Shown here: positions 8,506-16,828 of the stretch, piece after piece
How positions within the stretch are numbered: position 1 is the first letter of the stretch
Layout of the letters: each line of letters opens with the position of its first letter
NCBI RefSeq assembly: GCF_036327005.1
Contig: NZ_JAUGZK010000008.1
Span: 1 to 64,000 of the forward strand
From: Alkalimonas mucilaginosa
Lineage (GTDB): Bacteria; Pseudomonadota; Gammaproteobacteria; Enterobacterales; Alteromonadaceae
Direction: 5' to 3'
Length of the DNA stretch: 64,000 nt
The notes under the pieces: model-generated
The model's database searches: none
Told to the model about the DNA's origin: nothing
The model's input: the letters and a program-made list of their open reading frames with translations, nothing else
Translations under genes and position numbers: made by a program

Positions 8506-9396
8506 ATGACGAAGCAAAGACAGATGAACCCAAAACAACCTGTTGGCTGGCCGCTGCGCTGGGAGCTGCTAATGCGCTACCGGCTGATTGAAATTGTCGC
8601 TTTGTGGGAAGGCCGGCTTACCACCACGCATTTGATCAACAGTTTTGGCATCGCCCGCCAGCAAGCATCCAAAGACATCAACAGTTACCTGCGTGAGATT
8701 GCCCCCGGCAATCTGGTGTACGATGCCAAGTTGCGCGGTTACAAACCCTCCGCCACTTTCACCCCCAAAGTCACTACTGGCCTAGCCGATGAGTACCTGC
8801 ATGCACTGGCCAGCTGCAAAGACTTCGCCCACACCTTCCATCAACTTGATTTGGGTTTTGCCCATACCGAACTGCTGCAACCGCCCATTCGCCAGGTGGA
8901 CCCGGCGGTATTGCGCACCTTGGTGCAAGCCGCCAGGGAAGGGTTAAAAATCGACATGGGCTATGTCTCGCTGACCTCACCGGATGAAGAAAGCCGCATT
9001 ATTGCGCCGCACAGTCTGGTCTGCACCCCACTGCGCTGGCATGTGCGGGCTTACTGCGAAAAGAACCGTGATTTTCGGGATTTTGTGCTAAGCCGCTTTC
9101 GTGGCTTTCACGGCGTGGAAGGCAAAGCCGAGCAGCGCCAGCAAGACGACAGCCGCTGGAATACCCTGGTCCCGATAGAGCTGATACCCGATACCCGGCT
9201 AACCGAGTACCAAAAAGCCATTATTGAAACCGACTACAACATGCACCAGGGCAAGCGCATCATCGAAGTGCGCTCCGCTCTGGTGCCTTATGCCGTGCAG
9301 GCACTGAACCTGGATTTGACCAAAATCGACGCCAGGCCAGAGGCCCAGCAAATCATGGTGGCGAATTTAGCTGAGGTGCAGCGGCATGCTTTTTGA
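8506..9396 (+). CDS. WYL-domain transcriptional regulator (BrxR/CapW-like)
   Basis: A 296-residue protein from ATG 8506 (ATG 8524 also possible); the longer open frame back to 8278 has no supporting signal and overlaps the divergent gene. An N-terminal winged helix-turn-helix (about 10-75, containing GRLTTTHLINSFGIARQQAS) is followed by a WYL domain (about 120-215, containing APHSLVCTPLRWHVRAYCE) and a C-terminal WCX-like extension. This layout and length match BrxR/CapW-type repressors that sit at the front of BREX, CBASS and other phage-defence loci and bind inverted repeats near their own promoters. Two matching inverted repeats (O1, O2) flank the divergent region. The ligand is unknown. 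Confidence 0.85.
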   Translation: MTKQRQMNPKQPVGWPLRWELLMRYRLIEIVALWEGRLTTTHLINSFGIARQQASKDINSYLREIAPGNLVYDAKLRGYKPSATFTPKVTTGLADEYLHALASCKDFAHTFHQLDLGFAHTELLQPPIRQVDPAVLRTLVQAAREGLKIDMGYVSLTSPDEESRIIAPHSLVCTPLRWHVRAYCEKNRDFRDFVLSRFRGFHGVEGKAEQRQQDDSRWNTLVPIELIPDTRLTEYQKAIIETDYNMHQGKRIIEVRSALVPYAVQALNLDLTKIDARPEAQQIMVANLAEVQRHAF

Positions 9397-9417
9397 TGCA
9401 TACCGATGCAGCTAATT

Positions 9418-9981
9418 TTAACCTCCAATCACATAGGTAGCCGAGCTTGGTGATGCAGGGATATATTTAAATGTGCCAGCCACAGTTATGCTGTTCATGA
9501 CCTTAACATCTTGCTCGACCGTTGAGTCTTGTTTCATTGCTCGGTGATAAAAAGCAGAAAAAGCAACAATGCCTTCAGACCATAAAATTTTTCTGGTTGG
9601 GGCAACAAAAGCGTTGCAAAAGGTCTTATGATAATCAAACACCTCCGAAACGCCTTTTGCTATATCACAACTTGAAAAAACAACACACTTTCCTTTCAAA
9701 TTAGGCCAGCCGATATCATCAAAGCTCTCCCAATCAATAAACTCTCCATTTGTAAGCTCAAAACCATCCTTAGCTCCATGAGCGCTAAAATGAATGTACT
9801 TAATCGAGTCCTTTCCAGCACGTTTTAAAGCTTTTCCCAGTTGTTCTTTTGTAGCAACCTCTTGATAATCCGATTTAATATTCTGAATCTGCAGAACATC
9901 TCGCAAGGTCCTACCTTCCTGCACATTGTTGTAAATATCGCCAAAACTACGAGATTCGATAATCAAAACCTCTATACTCAT
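9418..9981 (-). CDS. Caspase-like (CHAT-type) cysteine peptidase, stand-alone
   Basis: A 187-residue protein with the two landmarks of the caspase/CHAT fold: the catalytic histidine in YIHFSAHG (near residues 63-70) and the catalytic cysteine at the end of a strand in VVFSSCDIA (near 101-109). The following segment (AFVAPTRKILWSEGIVAFSAFYH) has the pattern seen after the cysteine in CHAT domains. There is no other domain, so it is close to a bare peptidase. It starts 21 nt after the stop of the HEPN gene with a G-rich ribosome binding site, so the two form an operon. Bacterial caspase-like proteases often act in anti-phage cell suicide; its substrate cannot be read from sequence. Confidence 0.8.
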   Translation of the reverse strand: MSIEVLIIESRSFGDIYNNVQEGRTLRDVLQIQNIKSDYQEVATKEQLGKALKRAGKDSIKYIHFSAHGAKDGFELTNGEFIDWESFDDIGWPNLKGKCVVFSSCDIAKGVSEVFDYHKTFCNAFVAPTRKILWSEGIVAFSAFYHRAMKQDSTVEQDVKVMNSITVAGTFKYIPASPSSATYVIGG

Positions 9982-10002
9982 AACACCCCCAATTTCTAAA
10001 AA

Positions 10003-10671
10003 TTAAACCACCGGATATATCGCCTCACCCCATAACTGCTGATGCGCAGACATCATCAACGCGATGATCAGTGGGATGAGGTGTTGCAGAAGATTGCAGG
10101 CATCTTTTAATTGTTCGCGATTTACGCTGCTGTTGTGCGTGGCACCACCGTGGATGAGTTGATTGCGAAGTGTGTAAAGCCGCGTAAAGATGCAACCAAG
10201 AGCCAGTGGTACATTCTTCTCTGCCAGCGCTTTGTTCAAGGCTGCTTTGGAGGCTTTAAAGCTTTGTAGCCACTCGCCTTCGCTAAGTCGGCCTCGTTGA
10301 AAGTCCCAAAACGGCCGGTACACATAACGGTTGTCCATAAGCAGACGAATGCTGCTGCTAAACTGCTGCCAGATGAGGTCATAGAGTTGATTTGCAGTAT
10401 CAAGATCAGCAATTTTACCCAGAAACGCCTGAAAGCTTTGCTCTTCGGCCATCCGCTCGCCATCCGCAAATTCGTTGGCATAAGCGGCATTAAAGCTGAT
10501 CCAGTAAAAAATAAACTCGGTGTCATGGTCTTTGGCCACTCTCGCCTGCTCTGCTTTTTGCAGCCAGCTAAGCGCCCGATGCACCCTGAGTGATAAATTC
10601 AATGGATAAAATACACGTTCTTCCCGATGTCGGGTTTTTAATGCCTCGTAGCTTAACTCCTTTATTGGCAT
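10003..10671 (-). CDS. HEPN-domain protein, probable ribonuclease
   Basis: A 222-residue helical protein. Near residue 168 it has RNQLIHGG, the R-X4-H motif (with Asn after the Arg) that forms the active site of HEPN ribonucleases. Upstream helices (EFIFYWISFNAAYANEF; FDLIWQQF-like segments) fit the four-helix bundle of the superfamily. HEPN proteins act as toxins or abortive-infection RNases. The next gene, 21 nt downstream, is a caspase-like peptidase, so they probably work together. I do not recognise the exact subfamily, and RNase activity is inferred from the motif. Confidence 0.75.
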   Translation of the reverse strand: MPIKELSYEALKTRHREERVFYPLNLSLRVHRALSWLQKAEQARVAKDHDTEFIFYWISFNAAYANEFADGERMAEEQSFQAFLGKIADLDTANQLYDLIWQQFSSSIRLLMDNRYVYRPFWDFQRGRLSEGEWLQSFKASKAALNKALAEKNVPLALGCIFTRLYTLRNQLIHGGATHNSSVNREQLKDACNLLQHLIPLIIALMMSAHQQLWGEAIYPVV

Positions 10672-10817
10672 GGTGTTTTGCTCCGTCCTTTTAGCCTGTG
10701 CCTATTATTGCCATAGAGCTTAGACCAATGGCAAGCTTTTATCCTGCGAAACGCTCTGCATAGCGCAAGGTACTTCGCTTGGAAAATAACTACTGTTGGC
10801 AAAAGCAGCCGACTTGC

Positions 10818-12917
10818 TCACTGCGTGGTAACAAAGCCAATTGACCGTGAAACTTCATCGTCTTTCAGCTCGCACTCTGCCAAAAGAGCTTGGGTAAGTT
10901 CACGGGCATGCTGCATGGGCGCAAAACGCTGGCGTCGGGCTATGGCAGCAAAATCCCCGGGTGTGAGCTTGCTGAGCCTGGTTGCTTTATCCAGAGCTTC
11001 TTTGCACTGGGTTAGACCCATTTTCTTGCTGTAACGCCTGAACAAGGACGCAATCTGGTGCGGTTTGAGGTAGCCAAAGCAGGCTTTTAAATCAAAACGA
11101 CGCAATGCGGCTTTATCCAGATTGTGCATCAGGTTGGTGCTGGCAATAAAAATGCCTTCGAAAGCTTCCATCTGAGTCAGCATTTCATTCACACCAGTGA
11201 TCTCCCAGCTGTTTCTGGCCCGGCTGCGTTCTTGCAAGAAGCTGTCAACTTCATCCATCAGCAGGATACTGTCATTGACGGTTGCCTCTTCAAAAGCCTT
11301 GGCGATGGCTTCCTCGGTGGCGCCAACCCAACAGGAGATCAGATCGGATCCTCTTTTTACCAGCAATTCTTTGCCCATGGTTTTGGCCAAGTAGTGACCG
11401 AAGGCGGTTTTGCCAGTGCCTGGCGGGCCATACAAACACAAACGCCCTGCTCCAGCTTGCTGCAAACCTTGGGTCAGTTCATTCAGATCGCAATCGGCTT
11501 GCGTAAGTGTTGGATCATACAAGGTATTGCTAACCATTCCGGTACCCGGCCCGACTTTGCACCCTTGCGCTTTAAGGGTCGCTTCGGTTAACTGGCGAAA
11601 ATGCTTTTTGGCGGTCTCGCCAGTGGTACTGCCAAGCATCTGCACCACCTTGCTGGCCCTGGTAATAACTGCAGGTGACAGCTGCCTATGTCGGGTTAAT
11701 GCCAAAGCCTCCTCCTTGCTTAATAACCCATCACTTGTTTGCTGTAAAATTTCTGCGCGCTGCTTTGCTGGGGGCACAGTCAACTCCAACACCATATCAA
11801 AACGGCGGATGTAAGCATTATCAAGCGAACTAATATTGTTGCTTACCCAAAATGTCGGTACTTTGTTGTTTTCCAGTAACTGGTTTATCCAGCCCTTGCA
11901 TTCCGACAACCCTGAACGGCTAAACGGATTTTGTTGAAACACATCTTCGACTTCATCAAACAACAGCATGTGGTTACCAGTGGCCAAAAACAACTGAGCA
12001 GCCCGCGCGGCTTTAAGCCGAGCCATACCACTAACTGGTGTTCCATCATAATCCGAACAACTTACTTCATAGAGTACCTGATTTAAGGAGCTCGCCAGCA
12101 CCTTGCATAGTTGGGTTTTACCGGTACCTGGCGGCCCATACAACAATACATTGACCCCTACAGCACCTTGCTTCAGAGTCTGCTTAAGGTAACGCTTTAA
12201 TAACGTAACCTGCTCGTTTATATGCTGATAGTGCTTTTCGGATAGACATGGCGCTTTGCTTGGAGCAATTAGCTCTTTCAACAGTGCTATCGGATCATCC
12301 AACGGTGCCATCATTAAGTCTGGTAAATGACTGCTAACATACTCAAAATGATTATGGACATTAGCTGAAGAATAGTTGCTGTAAAACACAAGCCCGGATT
12401 GCATTAACACGCTGCTCTGTGACAAGGCAGCTCGTACTGTTTCAATTGGGTGTTTTAAAATCACTGACAATATTGGAGCAAGCTCATACTTCACTACGGG
12501 ACCTAGTAAATCGAGCGCATCAAACAAAAGCTGAGTGCTATTCGATAAAAGCAAGAATGCCAAAATGTCACGCTCTACTTTATTTAGTTTGGCAATCTTC
12601 GCAACTGCAAGTAGGTTGCGCTCCATGACTGGAGGTAGCTGCATTGAATACTGACACAAATACTCTCGATAGCTTTTCTTAAGCGCGTTTCTAACTTCAG
12701 TCAATGACTTGTAATGTTCTGGTTCAGCGTCTAAGCCCAGTGATTGTGCTAAATCATAATCAGAATAACCATGCTGATTCGGAAGTAACTTTTTAAGCCC
12801 ATTTAATTCAAGCACAATTCTATAAGCCCAAACATTGCAAATTGCAGGCACACGTAGTTGACAAAAATCGTCAACGGTCGTCATGTCTTTTGTCTCTAAA
12901 TACATCTTTGCTGGCAT
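10818..12917 (-). CDS. Double AAA+ ATPase (tandem AAA modules)
   Basis: A 699-residue protein whose start at 12917 has AGGAG 6 nt upstream. An N-terminal helical region (about 1-230) has no recognised domain. AAA module 1 has Walker A GPPGTGKT near 260 and Walker B LLFDEVEDVF near 320. Module 2 has Walker A GPPGTGKT near 496, Walker B ILLMDEVDSF, and a likely arginine finger in ALRRFDLK. Both ATP sites look intact, as in Cdc48/FtsH-type remodelling rings. It is transcribed divergently from the second WYL regulator, from a shared two-way promoter with one operator. Its client could be the peptides or unknown proteins of the same regulon, but nothing in the sequence shows this. Confidence 0.88.
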   Translation of the reverse strand: MPAKMYLETKDMTTVDDFCQLRVPAICNVWAYRIVLELNGLKKLLPNQHGYSDYDLAQSLGLDAEPEHYKSLTEVRNALKKSYREYLCQYSMQLPPVMERNLLAVAKIAKLNKVERDILAFLLLSNSTQLLFDALDLLGPVVKYELAPILSVILKHPIETVRAALSQSSVLMQSGLVFYSNYSSANVHNHFEYVSSHLPDLMMAPLDDPIALLKELIAPSKAPCLSEKHYQHINEQVTLLKRYLKQTLKQGAVGVNVLLYGPPGTGKTQLCKVLASSLNQVLYEVSCSDYDGTPVSGMARLKAARAAQLFLATGNHMLLFDEVEDVFQQNPFSRSGLSECKGWINQLLENNKVPTFWVSNNISSLDNAYIRRFDMVLELTVPPAKQRAEILQQTSDGLLSKEEALALTRHRQLSPAVITRASKVVQMLGSTTGETAKKHFRQLTEATLKAQGCKVGPGTGMVSNTLYDPTLTQADCDLNELTQGLQQAGAGRLCLYGPPGTGKTAFGHYLAKTMGKELLVKRGSDLISCWVGATEEAIAKAFEEATVNDSILLMDEVDSFLQERSRARNSWEITGVNEMLTQMEAFEGIFIASTNLMHNLDKAALRRFDLKACFGYLKPHQIASLFRRYSKKMGLTQCKEALDKATRLSKLTPGDFAAIARRQRFAPMQHARELTQALLAECELKDDEVSRSIGFVTTQ

Positions 12918-12945
12918 AACAATCTCCTGTTACAGCTAAAAGGTG

Positions 12946-12994
12946 ATGATAATGCCCATTTGCGACACATTGCGTCGCAGTCAATTGCTATCAT
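12946..12994. promoter_or_regulatory. Two-way WYL-type promoter between the AAA+ gene and the WYL regulator
   Basis: The operator is TGCGAC-N7-GTCGCA (12961-12979, core 12962-12978), a perfect inverted repeat. Exactly 10 nt from the core on each side lies the same hexamer TATCAT: on the plus strand at 12989-12994 toward the WYL gene, and on the minus strand at 12951-12946 toward the ATPase gene. No -35 hexamer at normal spacing is apparent. The ATPase start codon is 45 nt from the operator edge, the same distance as at other sites of this type. Confidence 0.75.
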
Positions 12995-13039
12995 GCAACT
13001 TAACCGTTATAACAAAGCATACATTGGAAGGAGTTCAGC

Positions 13040-14056
13040 ATGTCTTCAGCTAAAAGTGCGCAAACCATCAGCCGGCTTTGGGAGTTGTTGCAGCTACTGC
13101 CTGCTAGGCCACCTGGCGCAGAAGCCCGGCAATTAACGGCACAATTACACGATCGTGGCTATGCCGTGACCAAGCGCACTGTGGAGCGCGATTTGCAGAT
13201 GCTCTCTGGTATTTTCCCACTGCAATGCAACGACAAAGGCACGCCCTACGGTTGGTATTGGATGCAAAATACCGCGCTGGATTTACCAGGGATCAGCCTG
13301 ATGGATGCACTAAGCCTGCAGTTGGTGGAGCAAAGCCTGCGTTTTGTGGTGCCCTCCTCCATGTTGCAGCCACTGACCTCACGTTTTATGCAGGCGCACA
13401 ATAAGCTGCGCGCGCTGCAGGAGGATGCACCTGGTGCGGCCTGGTTGGATAAGGTGGCAGTGGTTGAACCCGGGATGGCACTGCTGCCGCCGGCGGTCGA
13501 TGCTGTCTTACTGGAAAGTATTCAGGAAGCACTGCTTCGCGATAAACAACTGGATGCGCAGTATATGTCGCCGCACCACAATGCACCTAAGTCTTATCGG
13601 CTGAATCCACTGGCATTGGTGCAGCGCGGTGCTGTCAGTTACCTGATTGCCAGCTGTGTGCCCTACCATGATCCGCTACGTTTCGTGTTGCATCGTTTTA
13701 AATCGGCAACCTTGTGCGACGAAGCGGCCATTCGTCCTGCAGGCTTTAAGTTGCAAAATTATCTTGCCAGCGGCGCCATGCAATTTAGTGAGGGCGAGCA
13801 AATTAAGCTGGAAGCGCAGGTGCGTGGCGACTTGGTAACTCTGCTGCAGGAAACTCCGTTATCGCATGATATGATACTGCAGCCATGCCAAGATGAAAGC
13901 TACCGGCTTACCGCTACCGTGTTTAGTGGCATCCAGCTGGATTTATGGCTGATGATGCAAAGCAGTTCGCTTACAGTAATAGCACCCGCATCGCTGCGCG
14001 AGCGGGTGATTAAGCGGCTGAGTAAGGCCATGCAGCAGTATCAACACAACGAATAA
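13040..14056 (+). CDS. WYL-domain transcriptional regulator (YafY/PafBC-like), probable controller of the 10.8-21.7 kb locus
   Basis: A 338-residue regulator with AAGGAG 6 nt before the ATG. It has an N-terminal HTH (about 10-60, with GYAVTKRTVERDLQMLSGIF, a DeoR-type recognition segment), a WYL domain (about 160-240; YRLNPLALVQRGAVSYLIA and FVLHRFKSATL) and a C-terminal WCX extension. Proteins of this form include the DNA-damage activators PafB/PafC and DriD. It is divergent from the AAA+ gene with a perfect operator between them; four further copies of that operator lie in front of other genes of the locus. I infer that it controls all of them and itself. Whether it activates or represses is not settled; the missing -35 boxes favour activation. 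Confidence 0.87.
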   Translation: MSSAKSAQTISRLWELLQLLPARPPGAEARQLTAQLHDRGYAVTKRTVERDLQMLSGIFPLQCNDKGTPYGWYWMQNTALDLPGISLMDALSLQLVEQSLRFVVPSSMLQPLTSRFMQAHNKLRALQEDAPGAAWLDKVAVVEPGMALLPPAVDAVLLESIQEALLRDKQLDAQYMSPHHNAPKSYRLNPLALVQRGAVSYLIASCVPYHDPLRFVLHRFKSATLCDEAAIRPAGFKLQNYLASGAMQFSEGEQIKLEAQVRGDLVTLLQETPLSHDMILQPCQDESYRLTATVFSGIQLDLWLMMQSSSLTVIAPASLRERVIKRLSKAMQQYQHNE

Positions 14057-14115
14057 ACATCAGCGGGCTACGGCGCCAAGCCAGCTACCTGTGAGTTGGG
14101 GAGCTCCCTTGTCGC

Positions 14116-14901
14116 TTAACCAGCCAAGCGTAACCAAAGCAAACTGGCATTATCAGGTGCGCTGCGCTCTAACAATCGCTGCCTTATCTGCTCTAAAGCG
14201 AATTTCATACTGTTTTGCTGCATCATCTCGCTTAGCTCCTCTGTGCTAATCACATCATGCACGCCGTCGCTGGTTAATAAGAATTCATCTTTAGCGGCCA
14301 CAGCGCCATCGGTAAACGCGATGGTAAAGTCAGCTTCGTCGTTATCGGCGGCTAAATAACTGGTAAGTGCCTGGTAGCATTGTGCCAGATTGCTTTGCTG
14401 TTTCAGCTCAGGCGAGTCGTTTTGAAAAGTATGATCGATGCTTAATTGCAGCAACTGCCCCTGGCGTAACCGCCAAACCCGGCTATTACCGGCATTAATG
14501 GCAACGAAGCGTGATTTGCTCAGCGCCAGGGCCGCTATAGTTGTTGCTGCTCCAAAACTTTGCCGTTTAGTGCCCAGAGATTCAGAGAGATACAGCTGGG
14601 CAGCCCTGAGGTGTTTGCTCGAGAAAGGCTCTTTTTGCCACTGCTGAATTAAATTATTAACCACCACGCGACTGGCTTTCGCTGCAGCGGGGTTGGAGGA
14701 TACTCCGTCTGCCACCAATAATAGCGTCTCACTATCAGCTAAATCAATACAATCGGAGAACTCCTGTTGCTGTATTGACTGTTGCTGCACTCGACACTGC
14801 ACAGCAGAACCAGTGCAATAACCGATAGCATCTTGTTGCTGCAGCTTGCCACCTATGGCATTAAAGCCGCTAAGTTGCAGTAGGGCTAAATGAGCTTGCA
14901 T
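14116..14901 (-). CDS. PP2C-family serine/threonine phosphatase
   Basis: A 261-residue protein with PP2C metal-binding motifs: LLLVADGVSS near residue 75, a GNSRVWRLRQGQL segment near 140, and the paired aspartates of LLTSDGVHD near 220. An AFTDGAVAAKDE stretch precedes the last motif. The first motif (RxxNED type) is not clear, which is common in divergent members. No partner kinase is in the window. It is the last gene of an apparent operon (103 aa, 246 aa, sirtuin, PP2C) read from the promoter at 16752-16784; it begins 13 nt after the sirtuin stop and ends convergently with the WYL regulator. Confidence 0.85.
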   Translation of the reverse strand: MQAHLALLQLSGFNAIGGKLQQQDAIGYCTGSAVQCRVQQQSIQQQEFSDCIDLADSETLLLVADGVSSNPAAAKASRVVVNNLIQQWQKEPFSSKHLRAAQLYLSESLGTKRQSFGAATTIAALALSKSRFVAINAGNSRVWRLRQGQLLQLSIDHTFQNDSPELKQQSNLAQCYQALTSYLAADNDEADFTIAFTDGAVAAKDEFLLTSDGVHDVISTEELSEMMQQNSMKFALEQIRQRLLERSAPDNASLLWLRLAG

Positions 14902-14914
14902 TCGGATCTCCCGG

Positions 14915-15634
14915 CTACACGAATTTTGTTGGATTTATGGCTGCCATACCAAGCCAGCTAGCAACCAGTTTCGGGACTTCGGTGGCTGTTTTGCCCTGCA
15001 GGAAGCGGTACTCACTGATAAAATCCGGTGACTCCAGATTAATCAGTACTTTTTCCGCCTTGTGGTGGGCGTAAGAGAGCAAGGAAGCAGCCGGATAGAC
15101 TTGCAATGAGGAGCCCACCACCAGAATTTTATCGGCACTTTCCACCTCTTCTATCGCCGTTATCATGGCCGGTACCTCTTCACCAAACCAAACAATGTTT
15201 GGGCGAAGGGCGGAGCCATCGGCTGCGGTGTCGTGCTCGGTTAATTCAACATCGCCGATGTACTCCACCAGTTCTGGGTTGAGGCTGCTGCGAGCTTCGC
15301 AGAGTTTGCCGTGCAAATGAATGACCTGTGTAGAGCCGGCTCGTTCATGCAAATCATCCACATTCTGCGTAATCACCACCACCTGATAGTGCTGCTCCAA
15401 ACTGGCAATGGCAAGGTGAGCCGCATTCGGGCTGGCTGCAGCGGCTTGCTTACGCCGTGCATTGTAAAAGCGATGCACCAGCTCTGGGTTGGCAGCAAAA
15501 GCCTCTGGCGTGGCCAGCTCTTCAACCGCGTATTTTTGCCACAAACCATCGGCATCCCGAAAGGTGACCAGGCCGCTCTCGGCGCTGATACCCGCGCCGC
15601 TTATCACAACGATTTTTTCTTTTTTAGATTGCAT
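14915..15634 (-). CDS. SIR2-family NAD-dependent protein deacylase lacking zinc cysteines
   Basis: A 239-residue sirtuin. The NAD-binding motif GAGISAESGLVTFRDADGLW opens the protein, TQNVDDLHERAG follows near residue 100, and the catalytic histidine is in VIHLHGKL. FGEEVP and VVGSSLQVYPA complete the fold. The two CXXC pairs of the usual structural zinc site are absent; only one cysteine lies in that region (KLCEARSS). A subset of bacterial sirtuins of about 230 residues is known to lack them, so this need not be a defect. Sirtuin domains in defence loci often degrade NAD rather than deacylate; sequence alone does not decide. It lies between the 246-residue gene and PP2C in one operon. Confidence 0.88.
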   Translation of the reverse strand: MQSKKEKIVVISGAGISAESGLVTFRDADGLWQKYAVEELATPEAFAANPELVHRFYNARRKQAAAASPNAAHLAIASLEQHYQVVVITQNVDDLHERAGSTQVIHLHGKLCEARSSLNPELVEYIGDVELTEHDTAADGSALRPNIVWFGEEVPAMITAIEEVESADKILVVGSSLQVYPAASLLSYAHHKAEKVLINLESPDFISEYRFLQGKTATEVPKLVASWLGMAAINPTKFV

Positions 15635-15659
15635 GGCTTTTCCGGCGATCTTCTTAGAT

Positions 15660-16400
15660 TTACTCTTTGTTTTTTGCTGTCGGCTGCAACCACGACAAAT
15701 ACGCTTCGTACAAGGTCAGCCGGCTTTGTTCACAGGCTAAGTGCAAGGGCAAGTACTCCCCCAAGAACACTGGCTTGCCCAATCCCACCACTGGATAAGC
15801 CAGCTCTTCACCATTGACTACTGGTACGTCCAACAGGCTTTCACTCAGGTAATCGATAAAGTCATCCTGCGTCATAGCCGGCTCAGTTCTTAACTCCGCA
15901 TCGTAGGGAAGCTCATCCATATCGCATGCGACGAAAAGATACGACATGGCGGCCTTTATGGCATGATGCTCCCACAGCCGGTAGCGCATATGCTCTTTGG
16001 CATACCAGTTGGCCGCATGCTCCCATAACTGCTCCCACTCCAAGCCTATTGCAGGATAATACACCTGTTCGCGCAGCTCGGCCTCATCCAGATAACGAAG
16101 CTCGCCATTGTTGAGGCATCCTTTAAGCAGATGAAAAGCTGCGCAGTATGGCCCACCCTGCTGCTCTTGGTAGGTTAGTACTTTGACTTTTTCCTGCATT
16201 TTGTTGGTAAGAGCCATCAAGTGTAGCTGCCATCGGCGCTGCACTGTATTCGACAGCCAATCGTACATGTCGGCATAATCATTGAAGTCACCTTCACAGG
16301 GCCGCCCAATGCTTGTTGCGCCTAAGCCAAAGTCACGCTGAAACTTCTGCAGATCGTGATTGACGCTGTCATAATGCAATTCATCCATTTCCCAGACCAT
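15660..16400 (-). CDS. Hypothetical protein, 246 residues, acidic and aromatic-rich
   Basis: I do not recognise this protein. It is soluble, rich in Glu, Asp, Trp and Tyr, with long predicted helices (EWEQLWEHAANWYAKEH; DEAELREQVYYPAIG). There is no signal peptide, transmembrane segment or nucleotide-binding motif. The Glu/Trp-rich middle resembles no catalytic site I know. It sits second in the operon, 11 nt after the 103-residue gene and 25 nt before the sirtuin, so it is likely a structural or adaptor part of the same system. Confidence 0.75.
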   Translation of the reverse strand: MVWEMDELHYDSVNHDLQKFQRDFGLGATSIGRPCEGDFNDYADMYDWLSNTVQRRWQLHLMALTNKMQEKVKVLTYQEQQGGPYCAAFHLLKGCLNNGELRYLDEAELREQVYYPAIGLEWEQLWEHAANWYAKEHMRYRLWEHHAIKAAMSYLFVACDMDELPYDAELRTEPAMTQDDFIDYLSESLLDVPVVNGEELAYPVVGLGKPVFLGEYLPLHLACEQSRLTLYEAYLSWLQPTAKNKE

Positions 16401-16411
16401 GCGGCCTCCAA

Positions 16412-16723
16412 TTAAGGTTGTTCTGTTAAAGTACGCTGCACCATCAGATAATCCTCTTCGGTCAGCCGCTGAGGTAAGGGGCCCGAAGTTTCATTAAGTT
16501 GAAAACATAGCGTATCGGCTCTGTCTTGCAGCAAGGCAGCTTTGTGGTGCATCAACGCATAGCAGACCGGTACGGGCAGCTCCGCTTGCTGAGTTTTGGC
16601 AACCAGATAACAGCCCAAACTACCTACCCCTAGCAGTAACACAGATGCAGCTGAACCGGCCTGAGCCTGCTGAGCATCCTGTTCAGTGGACTTTTGGGTT
16701 GAACTTGGTTGAACGGCTTGCAT
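16412..16723 (-). CDS. Hypothetical protein, 103 residues, possible FtsZ/tubulin-like N-terminal segment
   Basis: First gene of the operon. A low-complexity Gln/Ser/Ala start (about 1-25) precedes a hydrophobic glycine-rich stretch VLLLGVGSLGCYLV. A membrane segment is one reading. Another is a nucleotide-binding strand-loop: the 45 residues from GVGSLG align without gaps to the start of FtsZ (GVGGGGGNAV, then a strand ending FFAVNTDAQAL), here CYALMHHKAALL. The later FtsZ signature GGGTGTG is absent, so at most this is a fragment or a small relative. The start at 16723 lies 45 nt from the operator edge, as at sister promoters. Confidence 0.65.
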   Translation of the reverse strand: MQAVQPSSTQKSTEQDAQQAQAGSAASVLLLGVGSLGCYLVAKTQQAELPVPVCYALMHHKAALLQDRADTLCFQLNETSGPLPQRLTEEDYLMVQRTLTEQP

Positions 16724-16751
16724 GCAAAGGCTCCGAATCTGTCATAACGAC

Positions 16752-16784
16752 AGCATACGGCAGCATCGCGACAAGATAGGCCGC
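16752..16784 (-). promoter_or_regulatory. WYL-type promoter for the 103 aa / 246 aa / sirtuin / PP2C operon
   Basis: On the minus strand the operator GCGGCCTATCTTGTCGC (16784-16768) is followed after exactly 10 nt by TATGCT (16757-16752), a TAnnnT -10 hexamer. The stretch from TTGTCG to the hexamer fits the pattern TTGTCR-N11-TAnnnT. The operator differs at two bases from the copies at 18377 and 20150. Confidence 0.72.
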
Positions 16785-16828
16785 AACTAATAAACAGTTT
16801 GTGCTTGTTAGTCGCCTTGCAGGGCTTA

